A DNA stretch of 10,015 bases from Gemmatimonadota bacterium (GCA_019240375.1 JAFAYN010000608.1:1-10015), one strand, 5' to 3'. Counted from the stretch's first letter, positions 1-6,766 are shown. The notes: generated from the sequence alone by a model not told the origin. Translations and numbers: made by a program.

Positions 1-142
1 AGAACTCAGAGGCCCGGAGCGGCTCGAAGACCTCGCCGTGGATCTCCCCGGAAAGGTCGACATCCTTGACCACACCGTCGCTGAACTCCATCCGGAGCCG
101 ATATCCCTCCAGGGGACTCACCCCGACGACGTGCAGGAACAT
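1..142 (-). CDS. DUF2442 domain protein (partial, 3' end off the left edge)
   Basis: The minus-strand ATG at 142-140 opens a frame that is still open at base 1, giving 47 codons of a protein usually about 80-90 residues long. It reads MFLHVVGVSPLEGYRLRMEF and continues with SDGVVKDVDLS and GEVFEPLR. This matches the DUF2442 pattern: an opening strand, a 'P-GY-L-F-DG' hairpin, 'V-DLS', then 'VFEPLR'. The family is a small alpha/beta fold with no established biochemical role. The start lies 9 bases after the stop of the upstream DUF4160 gene, so the two are almost certainly co-transcribed. Only a weak GAG lies ahead of the ATG, which fits translational coupling. Family assignment comes from the seen motif; function is unknown. 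Confidence 0.8.
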   Translation of the reverse strand, partial: MFLHVVGVSPLEGYRLRMEFSDGVVKDVDLSGEIHGEVFEPLRASEF

Positions 143-151
143 TTCTCGATG

Positions 152-409
152 TCAGGAAAGCGGTGCAATGGGAACGAGCGCCCTGCGCTCACGGGCCCGG
201 TTCCAGTTGTCCAGGAGCTCTTCCTGGTGCTCCCCGGCCCATTCGAAGAGCATCTGCAGAGCACGCCTGGACATGCTGCCGGTCACGATCCCGCTCTGGA
301 TCTCGACGATCACCTCCTGGTCTTGGTAGCGCGCATGGAAGTGCGGTGGGTTGTGGTCGTTGTAGTTGATGAAGACCACGATCCCGTAGAACCGGCTGAT
401 CACTGGCAT
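152..409 (-). CDS. DUF4160 domain protein
   Basis: This 85-residue protein starts MPVISRFYGIVVFINYNDHN, carries DHNPPHFHARY at residues 18-28 and ends with an HQEELLDNW helix (61-69) and VPIAPL. These are hallmarks of DUF4160, a small family of unknown function. The frame is open back to an ATG at 445, but I chose the ATG at 409 because family members begin with MPxISRF and a GGGGAG lies 11-16 bases upstream; the longer start has no ribosome site. A DUF2442 gene follows after 9 bases. Codons such as CCA, CAT and CAA are commoner here than in the neighbouring genes, suggesting an acquired accessory module. A toxin-antitoxin-like role is possible but unproven. Confidence 0.85.
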   Translation of the reverse strand: MPVISRFYGIVVFINYNDHNPPHFHARYQDQEVIVEIQSGIVTGSMSRRALQMLFEWAGEHQEELLDNWNRARERRALVPIAPLS

Positions 410-513
410 ACGCACCCACGCTCCCCGGAGAGGTGACATCGACATCAGCCATGACCATCAGGGCGCAAGGTCCACGCCTTCTCCGCAGGTCCCGTGCGCC
501 CCTGCTTCATCAC

Positions 514-1014
514 CTACGAGTCGGCGGTGGGCCCGTAAATCGACGGGAGCGGCACGTCGTTGAGGCGCAGGTACACGCTGAGCTGCCCCCGGTGGTGGAT
601 GACGTGGTTCATCATGAACGTGCGGAGGGCCGCCGCGCGCGGGACCGAGAAGATCGTCTGCCCGCCGTTCTTGAGCGACCACGTCACCTTCAGCGCGTCG
701 TCCGTGGCGCCGGAGATGGCCTCGCGCGTCTTCCGCACGTTCTCGTCGAAGGTGGCGAGCAGGGCCGCGGTGGAGGTGAAGCCCGGGGGAGAGAAGCCGG
801 GCCCGCCCGGGGGGTTCATGTCGATCTCGGTGAGCGAGAGCACCGGCACGCCCATCGAGGGGAGGTTGGCGATGTGCGCGGCCAGTGCGCCCAGCGCCGT
901 CGACTTCGGGTGCGGCTTCCAGTCGGCCTTTTCCTCGGGGACGCGCTCCAGCAGCGAGCGGGTGGTGGCCATCTCGTGGTCGAACTCGGGGAGGAGCGTC
1001 TGTGCGATCGGCAT
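514..1014 (-). CDS. DinB family protein (putative metal-dependent four-helix-bundle enzyme)
   Basis: The product has 166 residues, the usual DinB/YfiT length. The probable metal triad is visible: H47 in LAAHIANL, and H137 and H141 in NHVIHHRGQL. The opening PEFDHEMATTRSLLERVPEEK (residues 9-29) and DWKPHPKSTALGALAAH match the first two helices of the family. A Pro/Gly-rich loop (NPPGGPGFSPPGF, residues 67-79) separates helices two and three. DinB-fold proteins bind a divalent metal, and some transfer low-molecular-weight thiols; others have no known substrate, so no reaction can be assigned here. The gene stands alone, 104 bases after the DUF4160 gene and divergent from cydA. The ATG at 1014 has only a weak GGAA-type ribosome site. 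Family is secure; substrate is unknown. Confidence 0.9.
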   Translation of the reverse strand: MPIAQTLLPEFDHEMATTRSLLERVPEEKADWKPHPKSTALGALAAHIANLPSMGVPVLSLTEIDMNPPGGPGFSPPGFTSTAALLATFDENVRKTREAISGATDDALKVTWSLKNGGQTIFSVPRAAALRTFMMNHVIHHRGQLSVYLRLNDVPLPSIYGPTADS

Positions 1015-1212
1015 GGTTCCGTTTCCGGGAGGTGGGTGGAAAGGCTGACGACGGCGGCGGCCCCGTCGGCCGGCCCTCGCAAGCTACGCGGCGGCGTACC
1101 GGGATGCCAGCCGGCTCCCCACGCCCGATCCGGGATCTCCCGACTACGCTCCGACGGGCCGCGCACTACATTGCCGTGGGGGAAGCCTGGAACGTGAACC
1201 CGGAGGGAGTGC
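1015..1212. promoter_or_regulatory. Divergent intergenic region between dinB-like gene and cydA
   Basis: These 198 bases must hold the promoter for the plus-strand cytochrome bd operon and the one for the minus-strand DinB gene. No convincing -35/-10 pair is visible; TACATT near 1170 is a weak -10 candidate for cydA. An inverted repeat CGGGA-TC-TCCCG sits at 1131-1142. No FNR-type TTGAT-N4-ATCAA site is present. A clear GGAGG at 1202-1206 lies 6 bases before the cydA ATG. Confidence 0.4.
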
Positions 1213-2553
1213 ATGGACACGCTGACCGCGGCACGCGCCCAGATGGAGGTCTCGCTCGCCTTCCACATGGTCTTCGCCGCGCTGGGGATCGGGATGCCGC
1301 TCCTGATGGTGGTGGCGGAGGGGCTCTGGCTGCGCACCGGAAGCGAGCACTACCGCCACCTGGCGAGGAAGTGGGGGAAGGCGACCGCGCTCACCTTCGC
1401 CGTGGGCGCCGTGTCGGGGACGGCGCTCTCCTTCGAGCTGGGCCTCCTCTGGCCGCGCTTCATGGCCTTCGCCGGGGGGATCGTCGGCCCGGCGTTCGCG
1501 CTGGAGGGGTACGCCTTCTTCGTCGAGGCCGTCTTCGTCGGGCTGTACCTGTACGGGTGGGACCGGCTCGCCCCGCGCGCCCACTGGTGGGCCGGGATCC
1601 CGGTGGCGCTCAGCGGGATGGCGTCCGGCGTCCTGGTGGTGGCCGCCAACGCCTGGATGCAGAATCCGGTCGGCTTCCGCGTGGTGGACGGCCGCCCGAT
1701 GGACGTGTCCCCCTTCGCCCCCTTCCAGAGCCCCGCCTGGCTCCAGATGTCGATCCACTCCACCCTGTCGTGCTACGTGGCGACCGGGTTCGCGGTGGCC
1801 GGGGTGTACGCGGTGGGGATGCTGCGCGGCCGGCGCGACGCCTACCACCGCTCCGCCCTGGGGATCGCGCTGGCCGTGGCGACGGCGGCGGCCGTGCTCC
1901 AGCCGCTGAGCGGCGACCTGAGCGCCCGGCACGTGGCCCGGCACCAGCCCGCCAAACTGGCCGCCGCCGAAGCGCTCTTCCGCACCCGGGCCGGCGCGCC
2001 GCTTCTGGTCGGGGGGATCCCCGACGCCCGGGCGGAGACCGTGCGCTGGGGGATCGAGATTCCCCGCGGGCTGAGCCTGCTGGTCGCGCACCGCCCCGAC
2101 GCCGCGGTGATGGGGCTCGACCGCTTCGCGCCGGCGGACCGCCCCAACGTGACGGTCGCCCACCTGGCCTTCCAGGTGATGGTGGGGTGCGGGTTCGCGC
2201 TGATCGGGCTGGGCGGGGGGTACTGGCTAGCGCGGCGGCGCGGGCAGGCGGAGGGAGCGTGGCTGCTGCGCGCGCTGGCGGCTGGTTCGCCGCTCGGCTT
2301 CCTGGCGCTGGAGGCGGGGTGGATCGTCACCGAGGTGGGGCGGCAGCCGTGGATCGTGCAGGGGGTGATGCGCACCCGCGACGGAGTCACCCCCGTGGCC
2401 GGGGTCCCCGCCACCTTCTTCGGCTTCGCCCTGCTGTACCTGCTGCTGGGCGTCGCCCTGGCGCTTCTCCTGCGCCGGCTGGCGACGGGGGCACCGGAGC
2501 CCGCCCCGCTCGCCGTGCCGGCACCCCACGCGGGAGGCCGCCGTGTCGCCTGA
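1213..2553 (+). CDS. cydA: Cytochrome bd ubiquinol oxidase subunit I
   Basis: Subunit I of the membrane bd-type oxidase carries the three hemes, oxidises quinol and reduces oxygen to water. In these 446 residues the key sites can be placed by alignment to the family: heme ligand H18 (LAFHMVFAALGIG), the conserved acidic pair E98 and E105 (LEGYAFFVEAVF), the b558 ligands H182 (SIHSTLSCYVATGF) and M323 (FQVMVGCGF), Q-loop residues K248 and E253 (QPAKLAAAEA), and E374 in GWIVTEVGRQPW (369-380). About nine membrane helices are expected. The length and the Q-loop (about 240-315) without the long insertion of E. coli CydA place it in the short-Q-loop group, which includes CioA-type enzymes. GGAGG at 1202-1206 supports the ATG. 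It overlaps cydB by 11 bases. Confidence 0.96.
   Translation: MDTLTAARAQMEVSLAFHMVFAALGIGMPLLMVVAEGLWLRTGSEHYRHLARKWGKATALTFAVGAVSGTALSFELGLLWPRFMAFAGGIVGPAFALEGYAFFVEAVFVGLYLYGWDRLAPRAHWWAGIPVALSGMASGVLVVAANAWMQNPVGFRVVDGRPMDVSPFAPFQSPAWLQMSIHSTLSCYVATGFAVAGVYAVGMLRGRRDAYHRSALGIALAVATAAAVLQPLSGDLSARHVARHQPAKLAAAEALFRTRAGAPLLVGGIPDARAETVRWGIEIPRGLSLLVAHRPDAAVMGLDRFAPADRPNVTVAHLAFQVMVGCGFALIGLGGGYWLARRRGQAEGAWLLRALAAGSPLGFLALEAGWIVTEVGRQPWIVQGVMRTRDGVTPVAGVPATFFGFALLYLLLGVALALLLRRLATGAPEPAPLAVPAPHAGGRRVA
2532..2537 (+). promoter_or_regulatory. Ribosome binding site deciding the cydB GTG start
   Basis: GGGAGG lies 5 bases before the GTG at 2543, inside the end of cydA. It supports GTG 2543 as the cydB start and implies translational coupling between the overlapping genes. 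Confidence 0.8.
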
Positions 2554-3565
2554 GAACGCGGTCGCCGGAGTCACGCTGGCCGCGGCCGTCGTCTACGCGG
2601 TGCTGGCGGGGGCCGACTTCGGCGGGGGGATCTGGGACCTGCTCGCCCGGGGGCCGCGGCGCGAGGAGCAGCGCGCCGCCGTCGCCCACGCCATGGGGCC
2701 GGTGTGGGAGGCCAACCACGTCTGGCTGATCTTCGTGATCGTCCTCCTGTTCACCGCCTTCCCCCCGGCGTTCGCGGCGCTGGGCGTGGCGCTCTTCGTC
2801 CCCTTCCACCTGGTGCTGCTGGGGATCATCCTGCGCGGGGCCGCCTTCGTGTTCCGGGCGTACTCGCCGCAGGGCGCCCGCCCGCTGCTGCCGGGGCGCC
2901 CGAGGCCGCGCTGGGGCGTGGTCTTCGGGGCGGCCAGCGCCCTCACCCCGGTCCTGCTGGGGATGTGCCTGGGCGCGGTGTCGTCGGGAGGGGTGCGGGT
3001 GCGCGGCGGGGAGGTGTGGATCCAGGGGACCCCACCCTGGCTGACGCCGGTCGCGCTGGTCATGGGCGCCTTCGCCCTGGCGGTGTGCGCCTACCTGGCC
3101 GCGGTGTACCTGGCCAACGAGACCCGTGGCCCCCTGCGCGACGACTTCCGCTGCCGCGCCCTGTGGGCCGGGACCGCCACGGTGGCGCTCTCCGTCCTGG
3201 CCCTCCCCCTCCTGCGCGTGGAGGCGCCGCACCTGTGGCGGGGGCTGCTGAGCGCCCGCGCCCTCCCCCTGCTCGCCGTGGGGGTGGGGGCGGCGCTCCT
3301 GTCCGGGTGGGCGCTCCTTGCGCGGCGCTTCCGCCTGGCGCGCGTCGCCACGGTGGCGCAGACGGCCTGCCTCCTGGCCGGGTGGGGGATCGCCCAGTTC
3401 CCCTACCTCGTGTACCCGGACGTGACGGTGGGGAGCGCGGCCGGCCCGCCGGGGACGCTCCGCTTCGTGCTCTGGACCCTCCCCTTCGGGATGGCGCTCC
3501 TCCTCCCCTCGCTCTGGCTCCTGTTCCGGGTATTCAAGGGCGAGCACCTGACCCGGGAGGAATGA
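2543..3565 (+). CDS. cydB: Cytochrome bd ubiquinol oxidase subunit II
   Basis: The 340-residue integral membrane partner of CydA has the family length and about eight or nine hydrophobic segments. Diagnostic motifs are GADFGGGIWDLL (residues 23-34) and GPVWEANHVWLIF (52-64), with W55, E56 and N58 at the positions of the conserved W-D/E-x-N segment of CydB. The C-terminal region has the usual QFPYLVYPDVTV stretch. CydB stabilises hemes in CydA and may provide part of the oxygen or proton pathway. It starts at GTG 2543, 11 bases before the cydA stop, with GGGAGG 5 bases upstream. No CydX-like small ORF follows: only a terminator hairpin lies before the convergent gene. The cydDC exporter genes are not in this window. 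Confidence 0.96.
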   Translation: MSPENAVAGVTLAAAVVYAVLAGADFGGGIWDLLARGPRREEQRAAVAHAMGPVWEANHVWLIFVIVLLFTAFPPAFAALGVALFVPFHLVLLGIILRGAAFVFRAYSPQGARPLLPGRPRPRWGVVFGAASALTPVLLGMCLGAVSSGGVRVRGGEVWIQGTPPWLTPVALVMGAFALAVCAYLAAVYLANETRGPLRDDFRCRALWAGTATVALSVLALPLLRVEAPHLWRGLLSARALPLLAVGVGAALLSGWALLARRFRLARVATVAQTACLLAGWGIAQFPYLVYPDVTVGSAAGPPGTLRFVLWTLPFGMALLLPSLWLLFRVFKGEHLTREE

Positions 3566-3569
3566 ACGA

Positions 3570-3601
3570 GAGCGGGGCGGGCCTCACGGCCCGCCCCGCT
3601 C
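3570..3601. terminator. Bidirectional terminator hairpin between cydB and the receptor gene
   Basis: A perfect 13-bp stem (GAGCGGGGCGGGC, 3570-3582, with its complement at 3589-3601) encloses the 6-base loop CTCACG. It begins 4 bases after the cydB stop and lies 26 bases beyond the stop of the convergent receptor gene, so it can end both transcripts. The flanking T-runs are weak on both strands (CTTCTC on the plus strand), as is common in GC-rich genomes. Confidence 0.8.
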
Positions 3602-3626
3602 CTTCTCACCCTCCGATCCCCGCGGA

Positions 3627-6152
3627 TCAGTAGGGAGTGGTCCGCGGATCCTCCGCCTGCGACTCGTCCGGCTTCGGCTGCCGGATGCGCGGCGGGCGCC
3701 CGAAGTTGTAGCTGAAGTTGAGGAAGAGCGCCCGGTTCCCGAAGCGGCGCTCCGTCTGCTGCAGGTACCGCTCGTCGCTGGTGACGAACTTGAAGCGCAT
3801 GGAGTTGAACGGGTCCTGCAGCCGCAGGCTCAGGGTGGCCTTGTCGTTCAGCTTCTGCCGCATCGCCAGGTTGATCATGGACATGGACTCGATGCGGCCC
3901 TGCTCCACGTTCTGCGGGGCGCGGTACATGAACATCCCCTGGAAGTCCGTCTTCGCGCTCGCCTTCCAGGACAGGTTCCCCCGCGTCATCCACGACACCG
4001 CCTCGGTGTGCAGGTTGGTGTCCACGTTGCTCCCGTCCGTCTCGATCCGGAACACGTTGAAGCCGCCGAAGGCCGTCAGCTTCCCCATGCGGAGCGAGCC
4101 GTTGACGTCGGTCCCCCACGAGTTGCTGGTCGCCAGATTCTGGAAGGTGGCCACCGTGATGACGCTGTCCCGCCCGATCGTCTGCACGTCGCGCGTCCGC
4201 CGCACCGCGTCGGTGGTGTGGCGGTAGTACGGGGTCACCTGGATCGAGCCGCGCGGCGACGACTGCTGGAAGCCCAGCTCGAAGGCGTGCGTGTACTCGG
4301 GGCGCAGCGACGGGTTCCCGATGATGACGTTCTCCGGGTCCTCGTAGTACGGGAACGGGTTCAGCAGCCGCGAGTCCGGGCGCTGGATGCGCTTGGAGTA
4401 GCTGGCCTTGACCTGGCGGGTCTCGCTCAGGTTGTAGGCGACCAGCCCACTCGGGAAGAAGCTGAAGTAGTTGTTGTCGTAGTCGCTGCCGTTGTTGTTC
4501 AGGTGGAACGTGTTGTTCGCCTGCTCCAGCCGGAGCCCGCCCTGCACGCTGGCCCTGCCCGCGTTGTAGGTGAGGACGCCGTACGCGGCGTTCACGTACT
4601 CGCTGTAGCGCAGCGCGTTGCTGACCAGGGTGGCGGTCTGCGGCGTGTAGTCGACCGAGTTGTCGAGCCGGCGGGCCGTCCCCTTGTACCCGGTCTCCAG
4701 CTTGGCGTCCCCGAACGCGCGGGTGTAGTCGAGCTGGGCGTTGAGGTTGTTGGTCGTCGACTCGATGTCGTTGCGCGTCGGGGCGACGAAGATCCCCGAC
4801 GGGGTCCCGTCCAGGTTGAGGAGATCGAGGTCGAAGGTGTTCCCCGTCTGGCCGCTGGAGCGGATGAAGCGGACCTCGGACGACAGCTCGTTGCGCTGCG
4901 GCTGCAGCGTGCGCCGGTACGACAGCGAGTAGTCGACGGTGTTCCCGCTGTCGTCGGTTCCGTTCAGGTTGTCGTAGCGGCGGGTGACGGTGCGCCCGGC
5001 GTCCAGCACCTGGAAGAAGTCGGTCTGCCCGGCGTCCAGCCCGCGGTGGCTGAAGAGCAGGGCCGTGGACAGCACGTTCTGCCGGTTCAGGCGCAGGTCC
5101 GCGGTCCCGTTGAAGGTGTGCGTCTGGGCGTCGAAGTGCCCGTCGGAGTCCTGCTGCTGGAAGGTGAGCGGCGTCGTGAACCGGTTCTCACGCCAGTTGA
5201 AGCCGGTCACGTCCCGCTCTTCGTTGTTGAAGGCGTAATTGCCGAACAGGGTGAGCCGCCCCTTCTGCCACCCCAGGTTCCCGGAAGCGTTGTACCGGTT
5301 CCCCGTCCCCACGCCCAGCAGGATCCCGCCGCTGGTCCCCAGGTCGGTGTTCTGCTTGAGGACGATGTTGATGATCCCCGCCATCCCGTCCGGGTCGTAC
5401 TTGGCCGACGGGTTGGGGATCACCTCCACCCGGTCCACCGTGTTGGCGGGGAGCGACTGGAGGAAGCGGGTCAGCTGGTCGCCGGTCAGCGGCGCGGCGC
5501 GGCCGTTGATCTGGATCGCCACGTTGGAGTTGCCGCGCAGGCTCACCTTGCCGTCGCCGTCCACGTCCACGGCCGGGACGTTGCGCAGCACGTCGGTGGC
5601 GTTCCCCCCGGCGGTCGGCAGCTCGCGGGCCTGGTAGGTGTTGCGGTCCGGAGCCAGGGCGGCGGTGTTCCGCTCCGCCGTCACCTGCAGCCCCTCGATC
5701 TGCACCGCGCTGGCGGCCAGGCGGATCGGGGGGACGTCCACCTGCGGGGCGGCCGGGGAAATGGTGACGTCCTCGCTCCGCGCGCTGGTGTAGCCGAGCG
5801 AGCTGACGCGCAGGTAGTACCGCCCGGGACGGAGCCCCTCGATGCGGAAGCTCCCGTCCGGCCGGGCCACGGCGCCGGTCACCAGCGTCGAGTCCGCCCG
5901 GCTCCACACCGCGATCGAAGCGGCCTGGAGCGGACGCCCGCTGGCCGCGTCCACCACCGAGCCCTGTATGCGGCCGCCGGGCCCCTGCTGCGGACCGGCC
6001 ATCCCCGGGCCGGGCATCCCGGGCCGGGCGCCCGGCGGGGGCCCACCCTGCGGCCGGGCACCCTGCGGCGGGGTGGCCGGCGTCTGCGCATGCAGGGAAG
6101 AGGCACCGCCCGCTACGAGGAGAGCGACTATGGCACTGCCGAACCGCTTCAT
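3627..6152 (-). CDS. TonB-dependent-receptor-like outer membrane beta-barrel protein
   Basis: This 841-residue envelope protein has a signal peptide (MKRFGSAIVALLVAGGASSLHA, cleavage likely after residue 22). Then come a Pro/Gly-rich linker (about 23-60), a carboxypeptidase-regulatory-like beta-sandwich (about 61-145: IQGSVVDAASGRPLQAASI, DGSFRIEGLRPGRYYLRV), a plug domain (about 160-265: DVLRNVPAVDVDGDGKVSLR, NGRAAPLT, DRVEVIPNPSAKYDPDGMAG) and a barrel of alternating strands to about residue 820. This order and the plug sequence fit the 'outer membrane beta-barrel family protein' branch of TonB-dependent receptors. The substrate cannot be told from sequence, and no clear TonB box is seen. 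The last barrel strand (LFLNFSYNFGRPP) is followed by a charged tail of about 20 residues. ATG 6152 has a weak AGG nine bases upstream. A long leader with inverted repeats precedes it. Confidence 0.9.
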   Translation of the reverse strand: MKRFGSAIVALLVAGGASSLHAQTPATPPQGARPQGGPPPGARPGMPGPGMAGPQQGPGGRIQGSVVDAASGRPLQAASIAVWSRADSTLVTGAVARPDGSFRIEGLRPGRYYLRVSSLGYTSARSEDVTISPAAPQVDVPPIRLAASAVQIEGLQVTAERNTAALAPDRNTYQARELPTAGGNATDVLRNVPAVDVDGDGKVSLRGNSNVAIQINGRAAPLTGDQLTRFLQSLPANTVDRVEVIPNPSAKYDPDGMAGIINIVLKQNTDLGTSGGILLGVGTGNRYNASGNLGWQKGRLTLFGNYAFNNEERDVTGFNWRENRFTTPLTFQQQDSDGHFDAQTHTFNGTADLRLNRQNVLSTALLFSHRGLDAGQTDFFQVLDAGRTVTRRYDNLNGTDDSGNTVDYSLSYRRTLQPQRNELSSEVRFIRSSGQTGNTFDLDLLNLDGTPSGIFVAPTRNDIESTTNNLNAQLDYTRAFGDAKLETGYKGTARRLDNSVDYTPQTATLVSNALRYSEYVNAAYGVLTYNAGRASVQGGLRLEQANNTFHLNNNGSDYDNNYFSFFPSGLVAYNLSETRQVKASYSKRIQRPDSRLLNPFPYYEDPENVIIGNPSLRPEYTHAFELGFQQSSPRGSIQVTPYYRHTTDAVRRTRDVQTIGRDSVITVATFQNLATSNSWGTDVNGSLRMGKLTAFGGFNVFRIETDGSNVDTNLHTEAVSWMTRGNLSWKASAKTDFQGMFMYRAPQNVEQGRIESMSMINLAMRQKLNDKATLSLRLQDPFNSMRFKFVTSDERYLQQTERRFGNRALFLNFSYNFGRPPRIRQPKPDESQAEDPRTTPY

Positions 6153-6232
6153 GGTGCTTTGCCTGTTGGAGAGGGTGAACGTCTTCCGCTGAGGGTCCCG
6201 CGGCGAAAAGCGGGCAGAGCGCGGGGATTAGA

Positions 6233-6244
6233 CCCCCATGGGGG
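6233..6244. repeat. 12-bp perfect palindrome CCCCCATGGGGG in the receptor leader
   Basis: CCCCCATGGGGG reads the same on both strands and lies 81 bases upstream of the receptor ATG, inside its predicted 5' untranslated region. It could be a protein-binding site or one arm of competing RNA stems with the nearby GGGG at 6223-6226. Its role is unknown. Confidence 0.6.
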
Positions 6245-6269
6245 ACGAAAAGTTGCCGTGCGGACCGGA

Positions 6270-6291
6270 CCCGACACTTCTTTCGGTCGGG
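6270..6291 (-). repeat. Leader hairpin with 6-bp stem
   Basis: CCCGAC at 6270-6275 pairs with GTCGGG at 6286-6291 around a 10-base loop. It lies in the predicted untranslated leader of the receptor gene. The stem is short and its significance is uncertain. Confidence 0.35.
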
Positions 6292-6302
6292 AAAGGGCGG
6301 CC

Positions 6303-6316
6303 CCGGAGATCTCCGG
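6303..6316. promoter_or_regulatory. 14-bp perfect palindrome, candidate operator of the receptor gene
   Basis: CCGGAGATCTCCGG is a perfect 14-bp palindrome. On the minus strand it begins 6 bases after the predicted -10 element (6323-6328), so it would cover the transcription start and first transcribed bases. That is a classic position for a repressor site. It could instead form a hairpin at the mRNA 5' end. The palindrome is seen directly; its operator role is inferred. Confidence 0.45.
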
Positions 6317-6322
6317 AACCAC

Positions 6323-6350
6323 ATAATAAGTGATAATCTATATGGTCGAA
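6323..6350 (-). promoter_or_regulatory. Candidate promoter of the receptor gene
   Basis: Reading the minus strand, TTCGAC (6350-6345) is followed after 16 bases by TATTAT (6328-6323). This lies within a short AT-rich block that stands out in the GC-rich surroundings. The -10 is good and the -35 poor. Overlapping alternatives such as GATTAT exist. The start would be near 6316, giving a leader of about 160 bases. Confidence 0.4.
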
Positions 6351-6351
6351 T

Positions 6352-6385
6352 CCCGCCACCCCGTGCCGACGGACGGGGAGGCGGG
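6352..6385 (-). terminator. Hairpin terminator candidate after the GNAT gene
   Basis: CCCGCC-A-CCCCGT (6352-6364) pairs with ACGGGG-A-GGCGGG (6373-6385) around an 8-base loop: twelve base pairs interrupted by one A-A mismatch. It lies 48 bases past the GNAT stop and directly before the predicted receptor promoter, so it would insulate the two units. No strong T-run follows on the minus strand. Confidence 0.5.
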
Positions 6386-6432
6386 TGGAAGGCGCGGAGG
6401 TGTGGCGGGAACGGAGCGCGGACGGACTCCGG

Positions 6433-6732
6433 CTACTCCGGGGCCTGCACCAGCTCCTGGTACTCCGGGTGCCGCTTCAGGTACGCCTGCACGAAGGCGC
6501 AGTACGGCACCACCCGCACCCCCTGCTCCCGCGCCTGGTCGAGCGCCGTACGCACCAGCTCGCTCCCCACACCGCGCCCCTCCAGCGCGTCCGGGACCTC
6601 GGTGTGCAGCAGGAAGATGCGGCCCGCCTCGCGCTCGTAGGTGAGGAGCGCGGGCCCCTCCGGCGTCTGCGCCTCGTACCGGCTCGCGCCGGGGTTGTCC
6701 ACCACCGTGACCTGCTCGCTCCCCTCCGCCAT
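6433..6732 (-). CDS. Small GNAT-family N-acetyltransferase (Acetyltransf_CG / NATD1-like)
   Basis: This 99-residue protein is a minimal GNAT fold. It contains HTEVPDALEGRGVGSELV (43-60), where EGRGVG at 51-56 is the acetyl-CoA pyrophosphate-binding loop. VVPYCAFVQAYLKRHPEY (74-91) then matches the end of the Acetyltransf_CG family (related to human NATD1 and bacterial YjdJ-type proteins). These proteins are near 90-100 residues, so it is complete. The acetyl acceptor is unknown for the family. The frame stays open upstream to 6975, but that part overlaps the protease gene. The ATG at 6732 is chosen because GGAGG sits 5 bases upstream (GGGAGGAATATATG) and the family begins there. It is last of three minus-strand genes, 119 bases after the protease. 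Confidence 0.9.
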   Translation of the reverse strand: MAEGSEQVTVVDNPGASRYEAQTPEGPALLTYEREAGRIFLLHTEVPDALEGRGVGSELVRTALDQAREQGVRVVPYCAFVQAYLKRHPEYQELVQAPE

Positions 6733-6766
6733 ATATTCCTCCCGTGGGTCGTGTTCCGGACCGGTG

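Noticed and set aside
1130..1142. Possible shared operator: CCGGGATCTCCCG upstream of cydA resembles CCGGAGATCTCCGG upstream of the receptor gene
   Set aside because: The two share only GATCTCC plus GC flanks and differ in symmetry. In DNA this rich in G and C such resemblance is expected by chance.
433..1197. Plus-strand frame (254 codons) opposite the DinB gene
   Set aside because: It overlaps the DinB gene, whose motifs are clear, and its own translation is Arg-rich with no family match.
885..2729. Long plus-strand frame (614 codons) overlapping cydA
   Set aside because: Arg/Ala/Gly-rich, low-complexity translation in another frame of cydA; no ribosome site or domain.
2387..3547. Minus-strand frame (386 codons) opposite cydB
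   Set aside because: Composition is dominated by Arg, Gly, Glu and His from the antisense of membrane-protein codons; no domain.
4008..6326. Long plus-strand open frame (772 codons) opposite the receptor gene
   Set aside because: It is a shadow frame produced by high GC at third codon positions. Its translation is Val/Arg/Gly-rich with no recognisable domain, while the minus-strand frame has a signal peptide and clear receptor domains.
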